Assembly: GCF_913774285.1 (NCBI RefSeq)
Contig: NZ_CAJYHX010000008.1
Coordinates: 124,001-188,000, forward strand
Source: an uncultured Sphingomonas sp.
Lineage (GTDB): Bacteria > Pseudomonadota > Alphaproteobacteria > Sphingomonadales > Sphingomonadaceae
Reading direction: 5' to 3'
Length of the DNA: 64,000 bases
Both the position numbers and the translations under genes were made by a program. The notes beneath the pieces were generated by a model that was given only the letters and a program-made list of their open reading frames with translations, did not search any database and was not told where the DNA came from. Position 1 is the stretch's first letter, and each line of letters begins with the position of its first letter. Shown here piece by piece: positions 48,159-57,978 of this stretch.

Positions 48159-50227
48159 TCAACCTTCGATCCTGGCGAAGTCCGCCACCTTGTGCACTGC
48201 ATCACGCATCCGCGCGAGCAGGCCGAGGCGCGCGGCGCGCTTTACCGGATCGGTATCGTTGACCGTCACCTGATCGAAGAAGGCGTCGATCGGGGCGCGC
48301 AGAATCGCGAGCGCGGCCATGGCATCCTCGAACTGCTCGGCTTCGATCGCGGCGGTCGCCTTGGGCTCGGCCGCGTCGAGCGCTGCGGCAAGCGCCGCCT
48401 CGGCGGGTTCGGGCGCGGCGTTCACGGCGCCGGCTCCCCATTCCTCCTTCTTGAGGATGTTCGCCGCGCGCTTGTAGCCGGCGAGCAGGTTGGCGCCGTC
48501 CTCGGTGGTGACGAACGCCTGCAGCGCCTTCACCCGCGCGAGCAGCCGGACGAGATCGTCCTCGCCGCCGAGCGCGAACACCGCGTCGATTAGGTCGTGG
48601 CGGACACCCGCCTCACGCTGCTGGACCTTGAGGCGGTCGACTACGAAGTCGACCACAGAGATTGCCACCTTCCGACGCGCGACGTCTTCGTCGCTGAGCG
48701 TCTTGTCCGCGGCGTGCCCAAGCCAGCCAAGGCGAATGACTTGGCCGAGATCAGCGCGAAGGCCATTCTCAAGAATAAGCCGTCCAATACCAATCGCCGC
48801 ACGACGAAGTGCGAAAGGATCCTTTGACCCGGTCGGAAACTCTTCAATCTCAAAGAACGAGTTGATCGTATCCAGCTTGTCCGCCAGCGCCACCGCCACC
48901 GTCACGGGATCGGCGGGGACGTCATCGCCCTGCCCGACCGGCTTGTAGTGATCGCGGATCGCCGTCGCGACCGCCGGGTCTTCCCCTTGCGCGGCGGCGT
49001 AATAGCCGCCCATCAGGCCCTGTAGCTCGGGGAACTCGCCGACCATGCCGGTGACGAGGTCCGCCTTGGCCAGTTCTGCCACACGCCGTGCCAGTGCCGG
49101 ATCGCAGTTCGGCACGATCTTCTCGGCCGCCAGCCACTCGGCCAGCTTGGCCACGCGCTCGACCTTCTCGGCCACCGTGCCCAGCTTCTCGTGGAAGACG
49201 ATCTTCTCGAGTTTCCCCACCTGCGCTTCGAGCGGCACCTTCAGGTCCGTCTCGTAGAAGAAGCGCGCGTCGCTCAGCCGCGCCGCCAGCACCTTCTGGT
49301 TGCCCGCGACGATCTTCTCGCCGCCATCGGCCGCGTCGATATTCGCCACGCAGACGAACGCGTTGGCCAGCTTCCCCGCAGCATCGCGGCAGACGAAATA
49401 CTTCTGGTTCACGCGCGCGGTGAGCTGGATCACCTCGGGCGGCACCGCCAGGAAGGCCTCCTCGAAGCGGCCGAGCAGCGGCATCGGCCATTCGGTCAGC
49501 CCGGCATTCTCGAACAGCAGGCCCTCGTCCTCGATCAGGCTGAGCCCGGCCTTCTGCGCGGCCATCTTCGCCCCCAGCGCGATGATGCCCCGCCGCTCGG
49601 CGCCGTCGACGATGACATGGCAGGCGCGCAGCTTCTCGACATAGTCGTCGGCCGAACCGATGGTGATCGTGCCCGGATGGTGGAAGCGATGTCCAACCGT
49701 CGCCGCGCCGCTGGTCACCCCGGCGATGTCGCACGGCACCACGTCGCTGCCGAACAGCGCGACGATGCCCTGCAACGGACGCACCCAGCGCAAACTCTCG
49801 GTAGAGAGCGAATCCGCCCCCCAGCGCATCGACTTGGGCCAGGGGAAGGCGCGGATCACGGCGGGGATCGCGGCAGCCAGCACCTCGGCGGTTGCGCGAC
49901 CCGGCTTGTCGACGATCGCGAACAGCACGCCGTCGCGCTCGACCAACTGGTCGGCGGTCAGGCCGGTCTTGCGGAGGAAGCCTTCGAGCGCCTGAGGCGG
50001 CGCGCCGACGCGCGGGCCCTTGGTCTCCTCGGAGACGGCGGCGGTCTGCTCGGGCAGGCCCTTCAGGATCAGCGCCAGCCGGCGCGGCGTCGCGTAGGAC
50101 ACGACCTCGGCGGCCTTGAGCCCGGCCTTTTCCAGCTCGGCCGCGAACAGGCGGGCGAGATCCTCCCGCGCCTTTTCCTGCATGCGCGCCGGGATTTCCT
50201 CCGAGCGGAGTTCGAGAAGAAAGTCCG

Positions 50228-50231
<4 letters not shown>
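48159..50231 (-). CDS. glyS: Glycine--tRNA ligase beta subunit
   Basis: This 690-residue subunit of the alpha2beta2 bacterial glycyl-tRNA synthetase binds tRNA. The N-terminus [15 protein letters not shown] is diagnostic; [22 protein letters not shown] and [18 protein letters not shown] follow. The start is GTG at 50231, overlapping the glyQ stop (GTGA). A section around 48640-48870 is noticeably less GC-rich than the rest while still encoding the conserved [10 protein letters not shown] motif. Confidence 0.96.
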
Positions 50232-51103
<872 letters not shown>

Positions 51104-51184
51104 CCTGTAAGGTTTGGAGAGCGCTTTGGCGCAGGGCGCCGAGGGGGTCAACCGGGAGGGGGGGGGCCGTGCCCTCTCCCTCAG

Positions 51185-51284
51185 CCGTCATCTCGGCGGA
51201 AGCCGGGATCCATTGGGGTTTCCGGCGCGGCTTCATCCCCGGCGGAGGGGCGAATGGATCCCGACTTTCGTCGGGATGACGGGC
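51185..51284. repeat. REPIN-like palindromic repeat, family A copy 3 (degenerate)
   Basis: The left arm is CCGTCATCTCGGCGGAAGCC then GGGATCCATT; the right arm is GAATGGATCCCGACTTTCGT then CGGGATGACGG. The outer parts match the other two copies but the inner hairpins have diverged. It sits in the 237-base gap between glyQ and the TraB/GumN gene, where I see nothing else except a G-run near 51160. Confidence 0.75.
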
Positions 51285-51340
51285 GTGGGAGTGGCGGGAC
51301 CCGTTGACTCCCCTGCCCCCATCTCGCCAAGCCCGCCCCC

Positions 51341-52204
51341 ATGTTCCGCGCACTCCTCCTCGCCGCCCTGTTCCTCCTCGGCAGCTGCGGCGCCGCGCCG
51401 CGCGAGGCCAAGCCTGCGCTGTGGGCGGTGCGCGACGGCGACACGACCCTCTATCTGTTCGGCACCGTCCATCTGCTCCGCCCCGACCTGCGCTGGTTCG
51501 AGGGCCCGGTGCGCACCGCGTTCGAGCGCTCGGACACGCTCGTCCTCGAACTGGTGATGCCGCCCGAGGCGGAGACGCAGGCGCTGCTCGACAAGCTGGG
51601 CCGCACGCCCGGCGACCCGACCGTCGCCGCCCTGCCCGCGCCCGAACACGCCAAGCTCGAAGCCGCGCTCCATGCCGCCGGGCTCGCGCCGCAGTCGCTA
51701 GACCGCGACGAGCCATGGCTGGCCGCACTCACCCTCTCGCTGCTACCGCTACAGAAGCTGGGCTATGACGATGCGAACGGCGTCGAGCAGGTGCTGCAGG
51801 CCGCCGCGCAGAAAGCCGGCAAGCGGCTGGCCGGACTGGAGACCGCCGCTCAGCAGTTCGGCTATTTCGACGGTCTCTCCGCCGCCGCGCAGGGGCGTCT
51901 GCTCGGCGACACGCTGAACGGCCTGCCCGAGACCGGTGCCAACATCGACGCCGCCGTCGCCGCCTGGAGCAAGGGCGATGCGGACACGCTGGCCCGGATG
52001 CTCAACGCCGATCTCGCCGGCAATTCCGAGCTGCGCGACACGCTGCTGCTCCGCCGCAACCGGGCTTGGGCGGATTGGATCGCCAAGCGGATGCAGGCGC
52101 CGGGGACAGTGTTCGTCGCGGTCGGCGCCGGCCATCTGGCGGGGGATGCGAGCGTGCTGGCGTTGCTGGCCAAGGCCGGGTTGAAGGTGGAGCGGCTGCA
52201 ATAA
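51341..52204 (+). CDS. TraB/GumN family lipoprotein
   Basis: This 287-residue protein has a lipoprotein signal (LFLLGSC). It shows the TraB/GumN signatures: YLFGTVHLLRPD near residue 40, the LVLELVMPPE strand, and FVAVGAGHLAGDASVLALL near the end. This fold is related to the TIKI/erythromycin-esterase-like metal-dependent group, whose eukaryotic TIKI members cleave peptides. Bacterial function is not established. ATG at 51341; 237 bases from glyQ (divergent). Confidence 0.88.
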   Translation: MFRALLLAALFLLGSCGAAPREAKPALWAVRDGDTTLYLFGTVHLLRPDLRWFEGPVRTAFERSDTLVLELVMPPEAETQALLDKLGRTPGDPTVAALPAPEHAKLEAALHAAGLAPQSLDRDEPWLAALTLSLLPLQKLGYDDANGVEQVLQAAAQKAGKRLAGLETAAQQFGYFDGLSAAAQGRLLGDTLNGLPETGANIDAAVAAWSKGDADTLARMLNADLAGNSELRDTLLLRRNRAWADWIAKRMQAPGTVFVAVGAGHLAGDASVLALLAKAGLKVERLQ

Positions 52205-52470
52205 CAGCACCGACGAGAACGAAAGCGGAACTTTTACTTCCCTACAGCTGCACTTCGGGTGTATGTCTCGGCAGATCGGCCCATGCCGGTGCGGGGGCAG
52301 AGAGCGCAGATGTCGTTTTGCCGGAACTTTCGGAACTTTCGGGGGCCGAACACCTGCCTTGCGATTCCGCTGCGCTTCGCCTATAGGCGCGCGCTTGCCG
52401 TGGCAGGGTCATCCCTGGAGGCCTGCCGCTGCATGCACGTTGAAACATTTAGCGCATTGGAAATCGACAC
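52205..52470 (+). other. Leader/promoter region of rplY, no gene seen
   Basis: This is a 266-base gap. GGCAGG (near 52402) and CCTGCC (near 52422) can form a small stem close to the rplY start and could be part of a leader structure. No promoter is convincing to the eye. Confidence 0.3.
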
Positions 52471-53073
52471 ATGAGCGACACGCTTACGCTGTCGGCCGAA
52501 ACGCGCGACCGGGCTGGCAAGGGAGCCTCCCGGGCGCTGCGTCGTGAAGGCCGCGTCCCCGCCGTGATCTATGGCAACAAGCAGGATCCCGCCAGCATCC
52601 ACGTCAACGAGCGTGAGCTGCAGAAGCTGCTGAACACCGGCCACTTCTTCAACTCGGTGATCATGGTCAACGGCGAGCGCACGCTGGCCAAGGACGTCGC
52701 CTTCGACGTCGTCACCGATCGTCCGCTGCATGTCGACTTCCTGCGCATCTCCGAGCACGCGACCGTCACCGTCGAAGTGCCGATCGTGTTCGTCGACGAA
52801 GAGCTGGCTCCCGGCCTGAAGCGCGGCGGCGTGCTCAACATCGTCCGCCACGAGCTGGAGCTGGTGGTCGACGCGGCAGAGATCCCCGACCAGATCGAGA
52901 TCTCGGTCAAGGGCCTCGAAGTCGGCGACTCGCTGCACATCTCGGCCGTGACCCTGCCCAAGGGCGCGACCCCGTCGATCACCGATCGCGACTTCACCAT
53001 CGCCACCGTCGTCGCGCCGTCGGCGCTGAAGTCGGCGGACGGCGAAGCGGAAGCCGAGTCGGCCGAGGGCTGA
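52471..53073 (+). CDS. rplY: 50S ribosomal protein L25/general stress protein Ctc
   Basis: This 200-residue protein is the long (TL5/Ctc) form of L25, which binds 5S rRNA. The N-terminal domain has [19 protein letters not shown] and [12 protein letters not shown]; the C-terminal domain starts near residue 95 ([18 protein letters not shown]) and the tail is acidic ([11 protein letters not shown]). The ATG at 52471 gives the usual length. pth follows after a terminator, an order common in bacteria. Confidence 0.97.
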   Translation: MSDTLTLSAETRDRAGKGASRALRREGRVPAVIYGNKQDPASIHVNERELQKLLNTGHFFNSVIMVNGERTLAKDVAFDVVTDRPLHVDFLRISEHATVTVEVPIVFVDEELAPGLKRGGVLNIVRHELELVVDAAEIPDQIEISVKGLEVGDSLHISAVTLPKGATPSITDRDFTIATVVAPSALKSADGEAEAESAEG

Positions 53074-53100
53074 TCGGCCTTCCCTTCACGGGTTCAAAAG

Positions 53101-53140
53101 ATCGCCTCCGCACCCTAGGTGCGGGGGCGATTTTCTTTTC
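53101..53140 (+). terminator. Rho-independent terminator between rplY and pth
   Basis: ATCGCCTCCGCACC (53101-53114) pairs fully (one G-T wobble) with GGTGCGGGGGCGAT (53118-53131) around a CTA loop, and TTTTCTTTT follows. It may reduce rather than abolish read-through into pth, which begins 14 bases later. Confidence 0.85.
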
Positions 53141-53153
53141 GGGAGTGTAGGTG

Positions 53154-53723
53154 ATGCAGCTATGGGTAGGTCTCGGCAATCCGGGGCCGCAATATGCGAT
53201 GCACCGCCACAATGTCGGCTTCATGGCGCTCGATGCGCTGGCCGAGGTGCACGGCTTCTCGGCGCCGAAGAAGCAGTTCCAGGGCTGGACCCAGGAAGGC
53301 CGAATCGGCACCGACAAGGTCGTGCTGCTCAAGCCCGGCACCTTCATGAACGAGAGCGGACGGGCGGTGCGGTCCGCCCTGGATTTCTACAAGCTGGCGC
53401 CGAAAGACGTCACCGTCTTCCACGACGAGCTCGACCTGTTGCCGATGAAGGTGAAGGTGAAGCGCGGCGGCGGCACGGCGGGCCACAACGGCCTGCGCTC
53501 GACCGACGCGCATCTCGGGCCCGACTTCCGCCGAGTGCGCCTCGGCATCGGCCATCCGGGACACAAGGACCGGGTGACCGGCTATGTGCTCGGCAACTAT
53601 GCCAAGGCCGAGATCGAGCCCTTGTCCGACATGCTCGGTGCGATCGCCGCCGAGGCGCCCTGGCTGGCGGCGGGCGACGATGTGCGCTTCATGAACGAAG
53701 TCGCGCGACGCATGCAGGACTGA
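53154..53723 (+). CDS. pth: Peptidyl-tRNA hydrolase
   Basis: This 189-residue enzyme frees peptides from stalled peptidyl-tRNA. Hallmarks are VGLGNPGPQYAMHRHNVGF with Asn9 and catalytic His19, LKPGTFMNESGRAV, FHDELDL with the catalytic Asp, and RGGGTAGHNGLRS. The ATG at 53154 is preceded by GTAGGTG; a GTG one codon earlier is less likely. Confidence 0.97.
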   Translation: MQLWVGLGNPGPQYAMHRHNVGFMALDALAEVHGFSAPKKQFQGWTQEGRIGTDKVVLLKPGTFMNESGRAVRSALDFYKLAPKDVTVFHDELDLLPMKVKVKRGGGTAGHNGLRSTDAHLGPDFRRVRLGIGHPGHKDRVTGYVLGNYAKAEIEPLSDMLGAIAAEAPWLAAGDDVRFMNEVARRMQD

Positions 53724-53825
53724 GCGCCGGGCGCTTCGGGTTCTTACCCTGAATCAATGAGGTTGCGATGGAACGGTAGCACCGCCCGTGCCATCCTGGG
53801 GCAACTGTCGATGAAGGGATGCCCC

Positions 53826-54257
53826 ATGCGCCTCGTCCTGCCCGCCCTGCTCGCGCTGCTGCCGCTCGCCGCGCCCGCCGCGGCCCAGACCGCCCCCGCC
53901 CCGGCGCCGCAGCCGGTCTACGAGCTGCGCATCTATTATCCGGCGCCGGGCAAGGCCGAGGCGCTCAACGCCCGCTTCCGCAACCACACGCTCAAGCTGT
54001 TCGCCAGGCACGGCATGCGCAACGTCGCCTATTGGAACGAACTGCCCCGGCCGGATGCGCCCGAGGGCCGCGTGGTCTACATCCTCGCCTATCCCAGTCG
54101 CGAAGCCCGCGAGGCGGACTGGAAGGCGTTCGGCGCCGATCCCGACTGGCAGAAGGTGGTCGCCGAGTCCGAGGCGAACGGCAAGATCGTCACCAAGGTC
54201 GAGAGCATCTTCATGACCATGGCGGACTATTCCCCGCCGCTCGCAGGCGCGCGGTAG
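53826..54257 (+). CDS. NIPSNAP family protein, exported
   Basis: This 143-residue protein has a signal peptide ending at AAAQT and one NIPSNAP (dimeric alpha-beta barrel) domain: VYELRIYYPAPGKAEALNAR, then FARHGMRNVAYWNEL and YPSREAREADWKAFGADPDW. The family's role is unclear; it has been linked to small-molecule or peroxide metabolism. I chose ATG at 53826, after AAGGGA; an ATG five codons earlier is also possible. Confidence 0.85.
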   Translation: MRLVLPALLALLPLAAPAAAQTAPAPAPQPVYELRIYYPAPGKAEALNARFRNHTLKLFARHGMRNVAYWNELPRPDAPEGRVVYILAYPSREAREADWKAFGADPDWQKVVAESEANGKIVTKVESIFMTMADYSPPLAGAR

Positions 54258-54342
54258 GCGCAGGGCCATCTAGTCGATCCGTTGATGGCGCAGCGGCGCA
54301 GCATCGGCGACCCTGCCACGCACTTGGCAATGGAGGACCGAT

Positions 54343-55119
54343 ATGCTGGCCATCGACCGAAGCGGCGCCGCGGGCGCACCCTATGCACGGCCGCTAACGC
54401 CGATCGGCCATGGACCGGATCCGCGGCAGATCGAGCGCGACTATCAGGTGCCCGACGACAAGACGATCGCCTGGAGCCCGAGCCTGTTCGGCGCGATCCC
54501 CCTCGGTGGGATCGGCGGCACTCGCACGATCACCCAGACCGAAGGCAAGCTGCTCGACAATCTTACCCGCGATCGCGGAATCCTGGGCCTCAACAGTTTC
54601 AAGAACATCGCCGACGAAGCATTCTCGGTATCGGAAAAGCGGGTGCCGCCGCCCACCACGATTCCCGCAGGCGCGCGGCAACAGATCGCGGCGCTGCCTG
54701 CCGAGAAGCAAGCGCTCGCCGCCCGCGCCTATCCCAAGAATGACGGCCATACCGATGCGTTCCGGCACGCCTATTGGAACGCCCGCCTCACCGCCGAGTT
54801 CGGCGAGAACTGGACGAAGCAGTTCACCACGGCGCATGAAGGGCTGCCTGGCAACGGCGCGGTGCGGGAGGCGATGGATTTGTACAACAACGAAGTCGGT
54901 CGCCGCATTGCGGTCGAACACCCCGGGGCATCCCCCGAGGCATTGGCGGACCTCGTCCAGAAGGCCCTGGACGACGGCGAGCTGATGGTGGTCGATCGCA
55001 GCGGGCACCTGGCGCCCAGCGACACCGTTGCCCGCGGGCAGCACGGCATGGCCGATCCCCGCCCGGCGGATGGGGTCATGCAGACGCCCAAGGGCGATGC
55101 CAGCGCGAACGGGTCGTGA
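54343..55119 (+). CDS. Putative polymorphic-toxin-like protein (DUF6973-like domain)
   Basis: This 258-residue protein has no signal peptide or membrane helix. A central domain contains DGHTDAFRHAYWNARL (134-149; His136, Asp138, Arg141, His142, Trp145), a second HE pair at 165-166 and MDLYNNEVGR at 178-187. I recall this combination from the family named DUF6973, found at the C-terminus of secreted toxin-like proteins. Upstream, TEGKLLDNLTRDRGILGLNS and FKNIADEAF form a preceding segment. A GGAGG site lies before the ATG. Its stop overlaps the start of a small lipoprotein gene (GTGA), as toxin and immunity pairs often do. Activity is unproven. Confidence 0.6.
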   Translation: MLAIDRSGAAGAPYARPLTPIGHGPDPRQIERDYQVPDDKTIAWSPSLFGAIPLGGIGGTRTITQTEGKLLDNLTRDRGILGLNSFKNIADEAFSVSEKRVPPPTTIPAGARQQIAALPAEKQALAARAYPKNDGHTDAFRHAYWNARLTAEFGENWTKQFTTAHEGLPGNGAVREAMDLYNNEVGRRIAVEHPGASPEALADLVQKALDDGELMVVDRSGHLAPSDTVARGQHGMADPRPADGVMQTPKGDASANGS

Positions 55120-55457
55120 AGGCGGGTACGGCATTGGGGACGATCGTGGCGCTGGCGCTGGCCGGCTGTGGAGGCGCGCAGATGCAGTTCGACAAGAGTG
55201 CCTGGGCAGCGGAGCGCGGCAATTATGACGGCGAGAACCGCCGTGGCGCAATGGTGTCGCAACTAGGTGGTGCAGGCGTCGTGGCAGGGGCATCTCGCGA
55301 GGCGGTGCGGGAACTGCTTGGCGAACCCGATTCCAGCGGTCCGTCAGCCGATATCTATTATCTCGGCCGCAGCGCAACGGGGCCGAGCTTCGAGATCTAC
55401 CGGATCGAATATGACGCCGCGGGCAAGCTTCGCACCGCGCAAGTCCAGCGCGGCTGA
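55116..55457 (+). CDS. Small lipoprotein with BamE/SmpA-like domain, coupled to the toxin-like gene
   Basis: This 113-residue protein has a lipoprotein signal (ALALAGCGG, Cys18) and, from about residue 48, an ASREAVRELLGEPDSSG helix-turn, DIYYLGR and FEIYRIEYDAAGKLRTAQV strands, which resemble the SmpA/BamE fold. It starts with GTG at 55116, overlapping the previous stop. If the neighbour is a secreted toxin, this could be its periplasmic immunity protein; that is inference. A strong bidirectional terminator follows. Confidence 0.65.
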   Translation: MKAGTALGTIVALALAGCGGAQMQFDKSAWAAERGNYDGENRRGAMVSQLGGAGVVAGASREAVRELLGEPDSSGPSADIYYLGRSATGPSFEIYRIEYDAAGKLRTAQVQRG

Positions 55458-55470
55458 TCAACGGACAGAC

Positions 55471-55506
55471 GAAAAGGGGGCCCGGTTTCCCGGGCCCCCT
55501 TTTTCG
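55471..55506. terminator. Bidirectional rho-independent terminator
   Basis: AAAAGGGGGCCCGG and CCGGGCCCCCTTTTT form a 10-bp GC stem extended by A-T pairs, with a TTTC loop. It has a T-run on the plus strand and, on the minus strand, a matching one. It separates the converging lipoprotein genes at 55457 and 55526. Confidence 0.9.
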
Positions 55507-55525
55507 TTTCAGACACCGGCGTCGC

Positions 55526-56542
55526 TTATTGCTGCTTCACGCCGACCACTTCGCCGACGATGCGGGTGTCCGCACCGTTGATCGTGCCCGAGGCGCCGAA
55601 GACGATGCCTAGGTTCACGCCCTTCGAGCCGTAGAAGGCGCCGGTGATCGTGCCGGTCGCCGGACCACCGCTGACGAGGCTGCCGCTGAACTGGTTCTGC
55701 CCGATCGGGATCGCGCCCTGGGCATTCAGCGTGACATAGGCGGTCTCGGCGCCGCCGCTCGGCAGCGTCGTCAGGTTCATCGCCGTGGTGACGAGACCGG
55801 TAGCGAAGTTGACCGAGACGGTCGCGGTGCCCCCGACGCGGACGATCGTCGTCGCGTTGTTGGCGACGCTGACCGCGCGGCCGACGATCCGCGCATTGTA
55901 GCTCGCCGTGCCGGTGGTGAGCATGTCGTAGCTCAGCGTCGGATAGCCCCAGATCGCATAGGTCAGGCGCTTCTGGCCGGTGGTCGAATCGCCGCGCCAC
56001 CAGTTGGCATAGCTCAGCACGGTCAGCTGCTTGAGCAGGCTGTCGCTGGTCGTCACGGTCGCTGCGCCGATGTTGTTGAGCACTTCGAGCTGGCTGAAAT
56101 TGCCCGCCGCCGCGCCGGTCGCGGTGCTGACGCTGCGATAGACGAATTCAGTCACCGTCGGTGCCGCCGTGGCGGTGACGTTGGTGCCGGTGAAGCGCGA
56201 CTCCTCGGTCGCCTCGTCCATCACGAAGGTGCCGTTGGTGAGGTCGGTGGTCGCGGCCAGCTTGACGCGGCTGGTGAAGGTCTCGGTCGCGGTCACGCCC
56301 AGCGTCACGGCGCCCGCGGCGGGATCGCCGGTATAGTTGGTCGTCGCGTTCAGCGTGCTGAATTCGGCGGCGGCGGTGAGCGGGAAGGCAGTGTAGGTAG
56401 CGGTGGGCGTCGGAGTTGGCGTCGCCGAGCCGCTTGAGGTGGGGGTCGGCGTCGGCGTGGGCGAGGAGTTCCCACCGCCGCTGCAGCTTGCCAGCGCGGC
56501 CGCAGCCGCGGCGCTGCCCAAAATGACATAACGGCGAATCAT
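55526..56542 (-). CDS. Transferrin-binding-protein-B-like surface lipoprotein
   Basis: This 338-residue protein has a lipobox (LASC) followed by a threonine/proline-rich linker (SSPTPTPTPTSSGSATPTPT) and a beta-rich body. Its C-terminal part, NQFSGSLVSGGPATGTITGA followed by FYGSKGVNLGIVFGASG and VGEVVGVK, fits the eight-stranded barrel of TbpB-like lipoproteins, with the typical GAFYG motif. Such proteins sit on the outer membrane and bind host or environmental ligands. No Slam translocator or paired TonB receptor lies next to it. Ligand unknown. Confidence 0.7.
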   Translation of the reverse strand: MIRRYVILGSAAAAAALASCSGGGNSSPTPTPTPTSSGSATPTPTPTATYTAFPLTAAAEFSTLNATTNYTGDPAAGAVTLGVTATETFTSRVKLAATTDLTNGTFVMDEATEESRFTGTNVTATAAPTVTEFVYRSVSTATGAAAGNFSQLEVLNNIGAATVTTSDSLLKQLTVLSYANWWRGDSTTGQKRLTYAIWGYPTLSYDMLTTGTASYNARIVGRAVSVANNATTIVRVGGTATVSVNFATGLVTTAMNLTTLPSGGAETAYVTLNAQGAIPIGQNQFSGSLVSGGPATGTITGAFYGSKGVNLGIVFGASGTINGADTRIVGEVVGVKQQ

Positions 56543-56723
56543 ACGAAAACTCCTCGAGAACCTGGCGCACCACAGGAAATGCCTTGGCCCCCTGTACCCC
56601 AGATGAACGGCCCTGCGTCAAGGCTGGACGCGTTACACTGGAAAAAGCCGTCGCCTGCGCGTATCGAGCGCCGCATATCGCCGGCGCGCCCGCCGGCCCC
56701 CTTCACGACAGGATCGAACTACC

Positions 56724-57821
56724 ATGGGTTTCCGTTGCGGCATCGTCGGCCTGCCCAATGTCGGCAAGTCCACGCTTTTCAATGCGCTGACCGAGACGGC
56801 CGCAGCGCAGGCGGCCAACTATCCATTCTGCACGATCGAGCCGAACGTCGGCAATGTCGCCGTGCCCGATCCGCGGCTGAACAAGCTGGCGGAAATCGCC
56901 GGCTCGCAGAAGATCATCGAGACGCAGCTCGGCTTCGTCGACATCGCCGGCCTGGTGCGCGGCGCCAGCAAGGGCGAAGGCCTGGGCAACCAGTTCCTCG
57001 GCAACATCCGCGAAGTGGACGCGGTTGTCCACGTCCTGCGCTGCTTCGAAAATGACGACATCCAGCATGTCGACAACCGCGTCGATCCGATCGCCGATGC
57101 CGAGACGGTCGAGACCGAGCTGATGCTCTCCGACCTCGAGAGCCTTGAGAAGCGTGTGCCCAACCTCGCCAAGAAGGCGGCACAGGGCGACAAGGAAGCG
57201 AAAGCCGCCGCATCGGTGCTCGGCCAGGCGCTCGACCTGCTGCGCGACGGCAAGCCCGCGCGGCTGACCGTGCCCAAGGACGAGGACGAGGCCCGCCACC
57301 TGCGGCTCGCCCAGCTGCTAACCGGCAAGCCGATCCTCTACGTCTGCAACGTCAACGAGGAAGACGCGGCCAACGGCAATGAACTGTCCGCCAAGGTCTT
57401 CGCCAAGGCGGCGGCCGAAGGCGCGCAGGCGGTTGTCGTCTCGGCGGCGATCGAGGCCGAGATCGCGACGATGCCGGTGGAGGAGCGCGGCGAGTTTCTC
57501 GGCGAGCTCGGGCTGGAGGAGACCGGCCTCGCCCGCGTGATCCGTGCCGGCTACAAGCTGCTCGACCTGCTGACCTTCTTCACCGTCGGCCCCAAGGAAG
57601 CGCGCGCCTGGACCGTCCATCGCGGCGCCACCGCGCCCAACGCCGCGGGCGAGATCCACAGCGATTTCGAGAAGGGCTTCATCCGCGCAGAGACGATCGC
57701 GTACGACGACTTCGTGGCGCTCGGCGGCGAAGCCAAGGCGCGCGAAGCCGGCAAGCTGCGTGCGGAAGGCAAGGCCTATGTCGTCCAGGACGGCGACGTG
57801 ATGCACTTCCTGCACAGCTGA
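56724..57821 (+). CDS. ychF: Redox-regulated ATPase YchF (OLA1 family)
   Basis: This 365-residue protein has the P-loop GLPNVGKST at 8-16, the TIEPN switch and DIAGLVRGASKGEGLG (G3). Its NxxE motif CNVNEED replaces NKxD, the change that gives YchF preference for ATP. The C-terminal TGS domain (FFTVGPKEARAWTVHRG) and the final VVQDGDVMHFLHS are normal. YchF binds ribosomes and affects stress responses. It begins at 56724, 23 bases after a non-coding stretch, and ends 6 bases before a repeat. Confidence 0.97.
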   Translation: MGFRCGIVGLPNVGKSTLFNALTETAAAQAANYPFCTIEPNVGNVAVPDPRLNKLAEIAGSQKIIETQLGFVDIAGLVRGASKGEGLGNQFLGNIREVDAVVHVLRCFENDDIQHVDNRVDPIADAETVETELMLSDLESLEKRVPNLAKKAAQGDKEAKAAASVLGQALDLLRDGKPARLTVPKDEDEARHLRLAQLLTGKPILYVCNVNEEDAANGNELSAKVFAKAAAEGAQAVVVSAAIEAEIATMPVEERGEFLGELGLEETGLARVIRAGYKLLDLLTFFTVGPKEARAWTVHRGATAPNAAGEIHSDFEKGFIRAETIAYDDFVALGGEAKAREAGKLRAEGKAYVVQDGDVMHFLHS

Positions 57822-57827
57822 GAATAT

Positions 57828-57948
57828 TTCCCCCTCCCGCTTGCGGGAGAGGTTAGGGGAGGTTGCGACGTGGAGGCGCTTGCTGACACGGTGTCGCCCG
57901 CTACCCGCACACACCCTCCCCCTGCCCCTCCCGCAAGCGGGAGGGGAG
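57828..57948 (+). repeat. Dispersed repeat, family B' copy 2
   Basis: It begins TTTCCCCCTCCCGCTTGCGG with AGAGGTTAGGGGAGG and ends CCGCACACACCCTCCCCCTG then CCCCTCCCGCAAGCGGGAGG. It matches both ends of 23500-23658 in opposite orientation. It fills the gap between ychF and the converging response-regulator gene. Confidence 0.75.
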
Positions 57949-57978
57949 AATAGAGGAAGGAGGGGCTAAGAAGCTCCG

